Source of the DNA: Kibdelosporangium aridum
GTDB taxonomy: Bacteria; Actinomycetota; Actinomycetes; Mycobacteriales; Pseudonocardiaceae
DNA: 64,000 bases
Direction: 5' to 3'
Assembly: GCF_900176515.1 (NCBI RefSeq)
Contig: NZ_FWXV01000006.1
Coordinates: forward strand, 310,001-374,000
Within the stretch, counting starts at the first letter, position 1; every line of letters begins with the position of its first letter. Shown here one piece after another: positions 16,341 to 25,036 of the stretch. The notes beneath the pieces were generated by a model, which was not told the origin of the DNA, did no database searches, and saw only the letters and a list, made by a program, of their open reading frames with translations. The translations under genes were made by a program, and so were the position numbers.

Positions 16341-16841
16341 GTGCCTTTACAGGTTGCTGTCTGCGGGCCCCGCCACTGCACCGAGGACGACAAGAGCCAT
16401 GCCTACGAGGTCGGCATTCTGCTCGCGCAGGCGGGAGCGATCGTGATCTGCGGTGGCGGCACCGGCGTCATGGCCGCTGTCGCCGCTGGAGTGCGTGCGG
16501 GCAATGGCCTCGTCATCGGTGTCCGCCCTGGCAACACCGCCGCGGATGCCAGTCCCGATCTCTCGGCGGTGATCGTCACCAACCTCGGCGAGGCTCGCAA
16601 CGCCATCATCGTGTGGTCCGCCGACGCCGTGATCGCGATCGGTGGTTCCTGGGGCACCCTGTCGGAGATCGCCTTGGCGAAACGACGCGGCGACGTCCCA
16701 GTCATCACCCTTGGCAGCTGGATCATTCTCGACCGCGACGGCAACCCGCTGCCGGAATCCGTGACGGTCGCCAGTAGCCCTCGGCAGGCCGTCGACCTCG
16801 CTCTGGCCGTCCGTCAGGTGAGGCACCAAGAAACCATCTGA
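16341..16841 (+). CDS. LOG/SLOG-fold nucleotide-binding protein (TIGR00725-like)
   Basis: 166 residues from GTG 16341, with GGAAGGGGG upstream. It has the Rossmann-like SLOG fold with AVCGPRHC at the start, a GGGTGVMAAVAAGVRAG phosphate loop and GGSWGTLSEIALA, close to the PGGxGTxxE motif of LOG cytokinin-activating enzymes but with Ser-Trp in place of Gly-x. TIGR00725-type proteins have no settled role; nucleotide binding or nucleoside 5'-monophosphate hydrolysis is possible. Linked to the upstream regulator. Confidence 0.75.
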   Translation: MPLQVAVCGPRHCTEDDKSHAYEVGILLAQAGAIVICGGGTGVMAAVAAGVRAGNGLVIGVRPGNTAADASPDLSAVIVTNLGEARNAIIVWSADAVIAIGGSWGTLSEIALAKRRGDVPVITLGSWIILDRDGNPLPESVTVASSPRQAVDLALAVRQVRHQETI

Positions 16842-16962
16842 TTTCAAGGTCTCGTCCCACCTTTCGAAGGCCAGGTAAACGGCCCCTTTTGCCGCTGGGC
16901 GGCCGCTCGCCAGTCTGGGCACCCGGCGTTACGAACAAGGAGATGTGATCTAGTGCGCGTTT

Positions 16963-17445
16963 GTGGACGTGCGGAAAGTTCTGCAACCAGGCTTCGACGA
17001 GGCGAAACGCAAGACCGTCGTCTACTGCCGGGTGTCATCCCCTGGCCAGAGGGACGACCTTGCTTCGCAAGTCGCGGCGATGGAGCAGTTCTGTCTTGCT
17101 CGTGGACTCGCCGTGGACGAGTGGGTCACCGAGGTCGGTGGCGGCATGAACCTCGTCCGAGGCAAGTTCCTGAACCTGATGGACGCGGTCGAACGCGGCG
17201 ACGTCGCCATCCTGGTGATCGCGCACAAAGACCGGCTTGCCCGGTTCGGGTTCGACTACCTCAACCACGTCGCGACCAAGAACGGCTGCGAAATCCTCGT
17301 CGTCAACCAGGAGTCCCTGTCTCCGCAGCAGGAGATGGTCGAGGACCTACTGGCGATCGTCCATACCTTCTCGTGCCGGCTGGATGGGTTGCGGCGCTAC
17401 GAGAAGACGTTGAAGGAAGAGCTGTCCGGCGAGGCGACCGAGTGA
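16963..17445 (+). CDS. tnpA: IS607-type serine recombinase TnpA (short N-terminus)
   Basis: 160 residues. The resolvase catalytic domain is present (TVVYCRVSSPGQRDDLASQ with the nucleophile Ser, VAILVIAHKDRLARFGFDYL). The N-terminal MerR-like DNA-binding helix-turn-helix found in IS607 TnpA (about 40-50 residues) is missing: the frame has a stop at 16951 and only about 18 residues precede the catalytic domain. GTG 16963 is the only plausible start, but AAGGAG at 16937 is better spaced for a GTG in another frame at 16953, hinting at a lost frame connection. Probably inactive, or dependent on another copy. Confidence 0.7.
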   Translation: MDVRKVLQPGFDEAKRKTVVYCRVSSPGQRDDLASQVAAMEQFCLARGLAVDEWVTEVGGGMNLVRGKFLNLMDAVERGDVAILVIAHKDRLARFGFDYLNHVATKNGCEILVVNQESLSPQQEMVEDLLAIVHTFSCRLDGLRRYEKTLKEELSGEATE

Positions 17446-18856
17446 AGGTCACCAGGGTCGCCTACAGCAGGAACCTCAACACGGGAAAGTACGCGCGGCT
17501 CCTCGAGCAGGCTCGCAGGCTTGGTCGTGTTCGCAGCGAGGTGTGGCAGCGATACGGGTCTGTGTCCGGTGCCCGGCTCTCGGACCGGCAGATTCGCGAC
17601 CGGTGGATGGCCGTGGGCATTGCCACCCAGTTCGGGGTATTGGCCAACGCGTGGAAGGAGACGGTGCGGGACGCGGTCGCGGACATCACCGCGAACCGCG
17701 CCGCGGCCAAGACACAGGCCCGCAAAGCGGTGAACCGGCGCGTCGCGGACACGGCCGAGCGCAAGCGCCTGTTCGCCGCGCTGAAGACCGACACCTGGGC
17801 CGAGGACCCGTTGCTGTCCCGGCGGATGCGCAAGCACTGGAAACGCGGCCGGAACCGGACCCACAACCAGATCGTGGTCCGCTCGGACCAGTACCGCACG
17901 TTCACTCTCACCGACGGTGGCAAAACATCTGGCTCGCCGTTCCCGGCCTGGAACGGCGCCAGTTGATGCGGATTCCTCTGAACACGACCGTGGCTCCTTC
18001 GGGGACGCTGCGGCTCGTCCTGCGTGACCAGCGGGTTGAGGTGCACTACCAGATCGACGCGCGCTCCATGACCTCTTCCGCGCGCCCCGCTGGTGACCGC
18101 GAGATCGGGGTCGACAAGGGATACACCGAAGTCCTCACCGACTCCGACGGGCAGCGTCACGGTACCGAGCTGAGCGAGCTGCTCACCTCGGAGTCGGACC
18201 ACCGCAAGATCAAGAACGCCCGCCGGGTGAAGATCCGCTCGGTTGCGGAGAAAGCCCGTGATGCGGGCCAGCACGCCAAAGCCGACCGGATCACCCGCAA
18301 CAACCTCGGCACCAGGAAACGGGACCGGCGTTCATCCCGCTGGCAGCAGACAGTGCGGACGACCACGTTCCGTGCGGTCCACGCTGTCGTCGACAAAGCC
18401 GCGCTGATCGCGGCCGAAGATCTCACCAAGACGTTCACCGGCCTTGCTCGGCGTGGCCGCAACGTCAACCGGCGTCTCGCAGCGTGGACCAAAGGAATCA
18501 CCGCCGAGGCGCTCGCGAGCGTGTCGGAGCGCAGAGGTTCTGTGCTCACGCTGGTCAACGCGGCCTACACCTCACAAGTCTTTCCATGCTGCCAAGCCCT
18601 CGGGCAACGCAGCGGGGACCGGCTTCACCGCACACGGTGCAGGGTGGTGTGGCAGGCAGACCACGCGGCAGCGATCAACGCCCTGCACCGAGTGGGTGAC
18701 CCCGACATCACCCCGCATACCCCCTACCAGCGGGTGAAACGCATCGTGCGGGAACGGGCCGATCGCCAACCGGATCAGACTGCCGATCCCGGACTCCAGC
18801 CCACCTTGTGGGCGGAGAGCGAAACATCCGAACGATCAACACTGATCAACAAGTAG
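17442..18856 (+). pseudogene. tnpB: tnpB of the IS607-type element, one-base frameshift
   Basis: GTG start at 17442 overlaps the tnpA stop (GTGA). The first ~165 codons run in one frame to a stop at 17966; the rest is in another frame from about 17925. Adding one A to the run AAAA at 17922-17925 restores GGKNIWLAVPG and the full protein, so a one-base loss (or a sequencing error) is the cause. RuvC residues are visible: Asp in REIGVDKGYTE, Glu in LIAAEDLTK and Asp in QADHAAAINAL. The zinc finger is degenerate: FPCCQALG and TRCRVVW in place of two CxxC pairs. Confidence 0.8.
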
Positions 18857-18867
18857 GAAGCAGGACG

Positions 18868-19482
18868 ATGAAACTTACGCCTCGTCTGGCTATCGTCGGC
18901 TTGGTCGGTGCGATCATGGTGCCGACATCCGCCACCGCCCACGCAGCCTCTCCGACGCGGGCGATACCAGCCCATTCGTCGTTCGCACTGTCATACGCAG
19001 GCTCCGACACCGACGCGGTGGCTGCCATATCGAAACAGGATCGGATGTTCCTCATCACGGTGCATCAGGACAACCTCGCAGAGATCGAGGCGGGACGGCT
19101 GGCAGTGCAGAATGGCCGCTGCGAGGCGGTAAAGCGGATCGCCCGGGTGTTCATCAACGACCACTCCCGGATAGACAACGATGTCCAGTCGCTGGCGGAC
19201 AAGTTCGATGTAGGACTGCCGAATGCCCCAGATGCCGAAGCGCAAAAGCTACTTGCCGAACTGGCGGCACTGTCCGGACGCGAGTTCGATATCGTCTGGC
19301 TGCGAATGCGGGCTGCCGGACTTCGCGAAGCGATCAAACTGGGCAAGCAGCAACTGCGGCACGGTCGCTCGCCGGAGGTAAAGGCGCTGGCGACCGCGGC
19401 CGTTCCGGTCGTCATGCGCCACCTGAAACTGCTCAACGAGGCCAAGCGCCGCTGCTGGCCGGGTCGCCTGACGCGCCAGTGA
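18868..19482 (+). CDS. Secreted DUF4142 protein
   Basis: 204 residues. The signal peptide (LAIVGLVGAIMVPTSATAHA) is followed by a helical, ferritin-like DUF4142 domain (HQDNLAEIEAGRLAVQNG, INDHSRIDNDVQSLADK). Function of the family is unknown; it is exported and common in actinomycetes. ATG 18868 follows GGAAGCAGG, 11 bases after tnpB, so it may ride on the element's transcript. Confidence 0.8.
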   Translation: MKLTPRLAIVGLVGAIMVPTSATAHAASPTRAIPAHSSFALSYAGSDTDAVAAISKQDRMFLITVHQDNLAEIEAGRLAVQNGRCEAVKRIARVFINDHSRIDNDVQSLADKFDVGLPNAPDAEAQKLLAELAALSGREFDIVWLRMRAAGLREAIKLGKQQLRHGRSPEVKALATAAVPVVMRHLKLLNEAKRRCWPGRLTRQ

Positions 19483-19519
19483 CCACGGCTTGTCCAAAGT
19501 AGACACTATCGCGTGTTCG

Positions 19520-19559
19520 ACGGCCATCGAGCGTGCGCGTTCGCATGCTCGATGGCCGT
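19520..19559 (+). terminator. Long stem-loop terminator
   Basis: An 18-bp stem with one G-U pair (ACGGCCATCGAGC paired with GCTCGATGGCCGT, extended inward) and a 4-nt loop CGTT, 37 bases after the DUF4142 stop. Confidence 0.75.
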
Positions 19560-19792
19560 GGGTCACCGGGATTCTGATCGGTGGAGGCCTGGTCGTTCAC
19601 GGCCAGGAAGAGCCGATCCGTCAGGTCCGGCCCACATGCGGGCTGGTAGGTGAGGCGCGTCTGCTGCTCGACGTAGTCCGTGATGACCAACAGGGGTACG
19701 CCGCCGCACGATCCGGCGAGCTCCGACGGTGTCAGCAATGCTGGCCGGAGACCTAACGACGGGGTGTCACCGGGGTGGCACAAACCACCGCC

Positions 19793-19921
19793 ATGGTGAT
19801 CATCGTGAAGCAGGTGGTACAGGTGCGGTTGCTGCCGACGCCCGCACAGGCGGCAGCAGCAAGCCTATCGGCACCCCGCAACCGGAGGCTCGGGCAACAA
19901 GCCCGTTCCGTCAGGGACGGG
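19793..19921 (+). mobile_element. tnpB 5' stub fused to a transposon-end hairpin
   Basis: ATG 19793 begins IVKQVVQVRLLPTPAQAAA, the typical N-terminus of TnpB, but after about 25 codons the sequence runs into an end-like hairpin, CCCGTTCC, GTCA, GGGACGGG at 19902-19921. That is what is left when almost the whole tnpB is deleted between its start and its right end. Non-functional as a nuclease gene. Confidence 0.6.
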
Positions 19922-19932
19922 TACATGACGAG

Positions 19933-21018
19933 CTATCGACGTGAAAGCGCAGCGGTGATCGCATCGATCACGGCCCTTCGTCGTTCGGTGTCCTCGCGGA
20001 CGGATCGGCTGGCCTCGACATGGAGGTACGGGCTGTCGAATGCTGCGGCCGCCCGGCCCTGAGCGTTCCGGGTTGCGCCCAGCCGTCCGCATTTCTCCCG
20101 CCATGCGAGGCAGATGGCGAGTCCTGCTCGCTCGAGTCGCAGAGCGGTGTGTTCGGCGACTTCACCGGGCTGGCCGATGCCGGTGGAGAGCACCAGATCC
20201 CGTGCCGGCAGGGTCGCGTCGCTGAAGCCGTGCAGCTGTACCTGCGGCAGGCCACGGTCGGCGAAGTGGGCCGCCATGACGTGGAAGATGGAATCCTTGC
20301 GATGGGCGACATCCGCGGCCTTGTCGGCGGCGTCGCGGTGCGCTCCGGCGACCATCAGTATCGAGCCGGGGACACGCCGGAACAGGTCTAGTCCCATCTG
20401 TTCGGTCTTGAGGTCCGAGTTCGGGTGCGGCACCTCGATCGCCAGCCGCACGGGGGCTGACAGGTCCATCATGTACATCCCCCATGCGCGTTCCGAATCA
20501 CGTTGGTTCAAGATCAACAGGTACGGGCGTTCGGTGGCGTCGTCGACCTGTTGATCGACCGAGAATCCGAGCGGGCTCAGATGACTGGTGGCAACCCAGA
20601 CCCGCAGACCTGTCAGCAGCGCCTCGAAGCCGCGCGCAGCCGTGTCACGTTCTTCGCTTGTCGGAGTCCGGTAGGGCCCATCCGGTCGAAGCCCGCCGAC
20701 GAATTCCGCAAGGCGCTCGGCCGTCCCGGCAACGGGGGGCTCGCCATTCTGTTCAGGCCCCTCACCGATCGCGATGATCACAATGGCTGCCAGCGCGGTG
20801 GCGGCCACGAGAGCGCGGAGCCTGCGGATTGCCGATCTGTCGTCCACTTCGGCCAACTCTAGTGGGATCAGCCTGGCGTTGCCCGGTTTGGCTAGGGGCC
20901 AGTTGAGTGGCCTCTGGTCCGCCAAGATCACGCGAAGCCAAGATGTCCACGTCCCGCAAGCCGTTATCCGGCTCTGGGGCGTGACCCGGCCATCGCGTAC
21001 GAGATCCCACCGGGGCAC
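19933..21018 (-). CDS. Membrane-anchored protein beside the poly-gamma-glutamate locus, possible hydrolase
   Basis: 361 residues as given. One membrane helix near residues 67-85 (RALVAATALAAIVIIAIG) is followed by an external domain. GTG at 20847 (residue 58) is an equally good start and would leave a larger divergent promoter region. The outer domain has conserved-looking polar motifs EVPHPNSDLKTEQMG, VAGAHRDAAD and QLHGFSD that could form a metal site. Because it is divergent from the capBC genes, a zinc-dependent poly-gamma-glutamate hydrolase role is possible, but I do not recognise the family with confidence. Confidence 0.55.
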   Translation of the reverse strand: MPRWDLVRDGRVTPQSRITACGTWTSWLRVILADQRPLNWPLAKPGNARLIPLELAEVDDRSAIRRLRALVAATALAAIVIIAIGEGPEQNGEPPVAGTAERLAEFVGGLRPDGPYRTPTSEERDTAARGFEALLTGLRVWVATSHLSPLGFSVDQQVDDATERPYLLILNQRDSERAWGMYMMDLSAPVRLAIEVPHPNSDLKTEQMGLDLFRRVPGSILMVAGAHRDAADKAADVAHRKDSIFHVMAAHFADRGLPQVQLHGFSDATLPARDLVLSTGIGQPGEVAEHTALRLERAGLAICLAWREKCGRLGATRNAQGRAAAAFDSPYLHVEASRSVREDTERRRAVIDAITAALSRR

Positions 21019-21110
21019 GCCCTTGTCCAGTTCGAACGAACGAAGGCTCGAAATTCATTGCGGTGGTTGAGTCCCACGCGGACGCACATCAGGCTCGTGG
21101 TGGGCAGGCG

Positions 21111-23345
21111 ATGACGACGATGTGGATCGGCCGACGCCAGACGCGGCTGGAGAAACAACTTGTCGAGACACGATTTCCCGGAGGTGTAGGGGTGCCTTCC
21201 AGTGTCGGGTTGGCACTGTCGTTGTTACTGGCCGTCTTCTGTGCGTTCTACCTCCAGCAACCGGCCACGCCCGCTGTTGCTGAAGCCGTTGTCGAGCCAC
21301 AGGAACGATTCACCGCGTCGATGGCGCGCACCCTCGCCGCGTCGGTGGCCAAAGAGGTGACGAACCTGCGCGCGGCGGTGACGCCGCCCGCCGCGGGTCT
21401 CGCACAGAACCCCGATGATCTGCTCGGTGAGCTCGGCGCGATCTACCCGCGGTGGCGGGGGATGGCGCTGGTCGAAGGGGCGGGCGAACGGATAATCGCC
21501 GCACGGGGCGAACCTGTACCACTGGACGAACTGGATCGCACATCGTCGCACACGGCGACCGTCCGGCCGCTTTCGCTTGCCGGACACGGAGTGCTGCTGG
21601 TGGCGACCATCCCGCTGGGCGCTGACCACGAAGGACGGCACCTGGTGGCCTGCATCGACCTGTCCAGTTCGGAGATTCCCCTCGATGAACGGCTGGGCCA
21701 GAGCGTGCTGCTGGTGACGGCGACCGGCGCGGCCGTCGACACCTACGGCCCTGCTCCCGAAACCGGCGACCAAGCGCTTTCCCCGCTCATCCGTGCGGCA
21801 GCCGCTGAGGCGGCGGCGGGCAGGACTGGCAGCGAAGTGGGTTCGCCGTACGCGGACGGCGCGGCACATGGCGCCACTGTGGTGCCCGTGGTTGCCTATG
21901 CGCCACTGGCGGTTACCGAGATGTCCGGGACCCTCGGGCTCAGTGTGGTTTCGGTGAGCCGTGCGTCGATCGATCGCGAAGAGTCGCAGTGGTATCCGCT
22001 TGTGCCGTCCGGGGCGCTGATCGTTGTGGCCGTTCTCGGATTCGTCCTGGTCCGAGCGGCACTGGTCAAGCCGGTCCGCCGGCTACGAGCCGACACCATC
22101 GCGGTCGCGTCCGGGGTTCTCGACCGGACCATCCGGACCTCGAGGGTCGTCGAGGTCCGGCGGATCGCAGCGGCGATCGAGCACTGCCGAGCCCGGTTGC
22201 GGGGCGAGGCAGCCCGACCGAATAGGCGCTCAGCACTGGGATTGTCCATCCGGCATGCCGTCATCCTCAGCACAGTTGCGCTGTTCGCGTGGTCGGCACT
22301 CCTCGCCACGACCGTGGGTCTTTCCTTGCCCGCGGTACCCGAAGCGGCCGTTCGGCAACGAGCTGTGGAGGTCTCGTGGATCGCCGACTCGGTGCGCCGC
22401 AGCCTCGACGAGGGCATGTCCGACCTGAAGGTGCTCGGCCGGTTCAGTGCGCGCAACCAGGAACCGGAGTTGCGAACATCGATGGAGCGACTGGCCGGGC
22501 GGGAGATCAGGTACCGCAGTGTCTACCTCGTCGACCAGGAGGGACGGTTTATCGTCCATTTTGGACGTCAGCCATTGCGTGCCGAAGAGCGGCTGCCCGT
22601 TGACGAGGAAGGCCTGCGCCAGGCCAACACCAGTGGCCGGCTGCCCGTGATCTTCGCGTACCGCTCGCTGGCGGACGGCCAGCGTGCCGTCGTGGCCGAG
22701 TTCGACGTTGAGCACATTTCCGGGCTGCTCAGACAGTCCGCGGGCCGGACCCGGATCGTCGACTCAGGACTGCGCACGATCGCCGACACGCAGGGATACC
22801 TGGCCTTCCAGGAATTGTCCGATGACTCCTTGCGACGGAGTGTGGGTGAGGCACGCACAAGAATTTCCGGCGCGAGTGTCATGGACAGTTCCGCGGGTCC
22901 TTCCGTTGTCGCCTCGGTGGCGATCGGCGGTTCCAGCGCGGCGACGGCGCTCGGCTGGGTCGTGGTCGCGGAGCAGCCCGTCGCTGAGCTAAACCTGCCC
23001 GAGAACGAACTGCGGCGGCGAGCCCTTGTGGTGGCGCTGCTCGGCGCGGTCATCGCGTTGCTCCACTGTGTATGGCAAGAGCTCATGTTCGTCCGGCCGC
23101 TACGACGGACCGCCGCCGCTGGCGAGCGGCTGGTGGACGGAGACATCAAGTCCGTGATCTACCCGGTCCGCCAGGACCATGTCGGAACGATCACGTCCTG
23201 TCTGGAGATCTGCCGGCAGGCACTCGCCGATGGCACGCACCGTCTGGGTGATGTCCGCCGCCCGCGGGGCAAGCCGGCCGAGATCCGGCCCCGGCGATCC
23301 GCGGCCGGCTCCCCGAAACACGCCCTCATCCGACGAGAGAGCTGA
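21111..23345 (+). CDS. Membrane protein with two extracellular sensor domains and HAMP-like linkers, no output domain
   Basis: 744 residues from ATG 21111 (GTG 21063 is possible). Helices near residues 28-46 (VGLALSLLLAVFCAFYL) and 293-313 frame a first Cache-like outer domain; HAMP-like VKPVRRLRADTIAVASG follows. Then come a helix (ILSTVALFAWSALLA), a second outer domain, another helix (ALVVALLGAVIALLHCVW) and a second HAMP-like segment. There is no kinase, cyclase or methyl-accepting domain. It ends one base before capB, so it is part of the poly-gamma-glutamate operon and probably senses or organises polymer synthesis. Confidence 0.65.
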   Translation: MTTMWIGRRQTRLEKQLVETRFPGGVGVPSSVGLALSLLLAVFCAFYLQQPATPAVAEAVVEPQERFTASMARTLAASVAKEVTNLRAAVTPPAAGLAQNPDDLLGELGAIYPRWRGMALVEGAGERIIAARGEPVPLDELDRTSSHTATVRPLSLAGHGVLLVATIPLGADHEGRHLVACIDLSSSEIPLDERLGQSVLLVTATGAAVDTYGPAPETGDQALSPLIRAAAAEAAAGRTGSEVGSPYADGAAHGATVVPVVAYAPLAVTEMSGTLGLSVVSVSRASIDREESQWYPLVPSGALIVVAVLGFVLVRAALVKPVRRLRADTIAVASGVLDRTIRTSRVVEVRRIAAAIEHCRARLRGEAARPNRRSALGLSIRHAVILSTVALFAWSALLATTVGLSLPAVPEAAVRQRAVEVSWIADSVRRSLDEGMSDLKVLGRFSARNQEPELRTSMERLAGREIRYRSVYLVDQEGRFIVHFGRQPLRAEERLPVDEEGLRQANTSGRLPVIFAYRSLADGQRAVVAEFDVEHISGLLRQSAGRTRIVDSGLRTIADTQGYLAFQELSDDSLRRSVGEARTRISGASVMDSSAGPSVVASVAIGGSSAATALGWVVVAEQPVAELNLPENELRRRALVVALLGAVIALLHCVWQELMFVRPLRRTAAAGERLVDGDIKSVIYPVRQDHVGTITSCLEICRQALADGTHRLGDVRRPRGKPAEIRPRRSAAGSPKHALIRRES

Positions 23346-23346
23346 A

Positions 23347-24534
23347 ATGTTTTTCTGTTACGTCGTGTACCTCATCGGTTGCTTGCTGACCATGGCAGCC
23401 GGCGTGGTCGAGCAACGCCGCCACTACGCCAATCTGCACGACATCCCCGTCCGGATTCTCGTCAACGGCACGCGGGGAAAGAGCACGATCACCAGGTTGT
23501 GTGCTGGGGCGCTACGCGGCGGTGGCGTGGTCACCGTCGCCAAGACGACCGGGACCGCCGCGCGGTTCATTCATCCGGACGGCAGCGAAGAACCGGTCTA
23601 CCGGAAGTTCGACATCGCGAACGTCATCGAGCAGGTGGGCGTTGTACGCCGGGCCGCGGCTTACCGGCCTGAGGCGTTGGTCGTCGAGTGCATGGCTGTG
23701 ATGCCCGACTTGCAGGAGATCAGCCAGACCAAACTCATCCAGTCCAAGATCGGCGTTATCTCCAACGTCCGGATGGACCACATCACCGAGATGGGGCCGA
23801 CCGCGGACGACATCGCCCGCTCACTGAGTCGCTCCATGCCGGTGGGCGGTGTCTGTGTCACCGCCGAGCGGGAACGCCTCGCTGTGCTCGCCAAGGAGGC
23901 CGAGCGGAGAAACTGTGAGCTCATCGTCGTCGATCCGATGTCCATCACGGACGAGGAGATGAGTGGCTTCCGCTGCGTCACCTTCAAGGAGAACGTGGCG
24001 ATTGCGCTCACCGTCGCCGAACAGCTCGGCGTGGATCGAAGATCAGCCTTGCTCGGCATGTGGTCGGCCGCACCGGATCCGGGCGCGCTTCGCGTCGAGA
24101 AATACCGGATGGCCGGAAAGCACCTGTGGTTCGCCAACTTGTTCGCCGCCAACGACCCGGAATCGACCCTCATGAACATCGAAGGACTACTGGCCGCACA
24201 GCTGATCTGCCGGCCGCTGCACATGGTCATCGGATGCCGTCCCGACCGAATCGAACGCAACGGCCAGATCGGCTCCCTGGTCGGCGAGATCGACCCCGAG
24301 CGAGTGGTGCTGATCGGTGAGCCGACCCGCAGTGCCAGGGTGGCCATCCCGGCTGGATGGCAGGACCGGACAGTCGACCTCGGTGGCGACCGCCACCCGG
24401 CCGAACTGCTCGACGGGATCCTGGCGGGTATCGATCACTACGGCTCTATCGTCGCAGTCGGCAGCATCCACGGCCAAGGTGAGCGGTTGCTGGAGCAACT
24501 CGAGACCTTGCAACGTGTCGGGAGCAGCCGGTGA
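23347..24534 (+). CDS. capB: Poly-gamma-glutamate synthase subunit CapB/PgsB
   Basis: 395 residues, Mur-ligase-like amide ligase. An N-terminal membrane helix (CYVVYLIGCLLTMAAGVV) precedes the P-loop VNGTRGKSTITR (about residue 38). Further family motifs are VECMAVMPDLQ and SNVRMDHITEMG, where the His binds metal. CapB with CapC polymerises glutamate through gamma-amide bonds using ATP at the inner face of the membrane. ATG 23347 lies just after the preceding stop (TGAAATG). Length matches the family. Confidence 0.93.
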   Translation: MFFCYVVYLIGCLLTMAAGVVEQRRHYANLHDIPVRILVNGTRGKSTITRLCAGALRGGGVVTVAKTTGTAARFIHPDGSEEPVYRKFDIANVIEQVGVVRRAAAYRPEALVVECMAVMPDLQEISQTKLIQSKIGVISNVRMDHITEMGPTADDIARSLSRSMPVGGVCVTAERERLAVLAKEAERRNCELIVVDPMSITDEEMSGFRCVTFKENVAIALTVAEQLGVDRRSALLGMWSAAPDPGALRVEKYRMAGKHLWFANLFAANDPESTLMNIEGLLAAQLICRPLHMVIGCRPDRIERNGQIGSLVGEIDPERVVLIGEPTRSARVAIPAGWQDRTVDLGGDRHPAELLDGILAGIDHYGSIVAVGSIHGQGERLLEQLETLQRVGSSR

Positions 24535-25013
24535 CCGCACGCTTTCTCGCGGCGGAGGTCGCGACGATCGGGCTCGCCATCGGCCTGTTGATGGCCCTGA
24601 TCTGTGTACTGATCACGAATCTGTCTCCAGGCGGGATGATCAGTCCCGGCTGGCTCGCGCTGACCTTGGTCGAGGACTACCGCCGCGCCGCGATCATCGC
24701 GCTGATGACCGCACTCACGTATGGGGGCACCAAGGTGATGCGACGCTTCGCCATCCTGTACGGCAAGCGCTTGTTCGCGGCGATCGTCCTGCTGGCCGTG
24801 TTGCTTCAAAGTTCGCTGTTCTTGGTGATCCAGCACGACTATCCGCTCCTGTTCGCCCATCAGACATTGGGTTTCGTCGTACCGGGATTGATCGCCTATC
24901 AACTTGTGCGGCAGCCCCCTGTCGCGACGCTGCTGGTGACGTCGGCGGTCAGCCTGACCACCTGTGGCGTGCTCGTCAGCGGTGTGCTGGTCGGACTCGT
25001 GCCAACGATCTAG
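24531..25013 (+). CDS. capC: Poly-gamma-glutamate synthase membrane subunit CapC/PgsC
   Basis: 160 residues, about five membrane helices (TIGLAIGLLMALICVLITNL, LFAAIVLLAVLLQSSLFLV and others), with NLSPGGMISPGWLAL typical of CapC. It is the channel-like partner of CapB. GTG start overlaps the capB stop (GTGA). No separate capA/pgsA gene is in the window. Confidence 0.92.
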   Translation: MTARFLAAEVATIGLAIGLLMALICVLITNLSPGGMISPGWLALTLVEDYRRAAIIALMTALTYGGTKVMRRFAILYGKRLFAAIVLLAVLLQSSLFLVIQHDYPLLFAHQTLGFVVPGLIAYQLVRQPPVATLLVTSAVSLTTCGVLVSGVLVGLVPTI

Positions 25014-25036
25014 AGAAGAAACAGGTGGATTCGCTG

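Larger units (their letters stand above)
16937..18856 (+). mobile_element. IS607-type element (tnpA plus frameshifted tnpB)
   Basis: A serine-recombinase tnpA overlapping tnpB in the order and orientation typical of IS607. Exact ends cannot be set. The DUF4142 gene starts 11 bases after tnpB, so either it is cargo or the right end is lost. Confidence 0.65.

Noticed and set aside
19433..19783. Minus-strand ORF of 116 codons between the DUF4142 gene and the tnpB stub
   Set aside because: Runs through the strong terminator hairpin at 19520 and shows no known motif; some stretches look protein-like, so a relic cannot be excluded.
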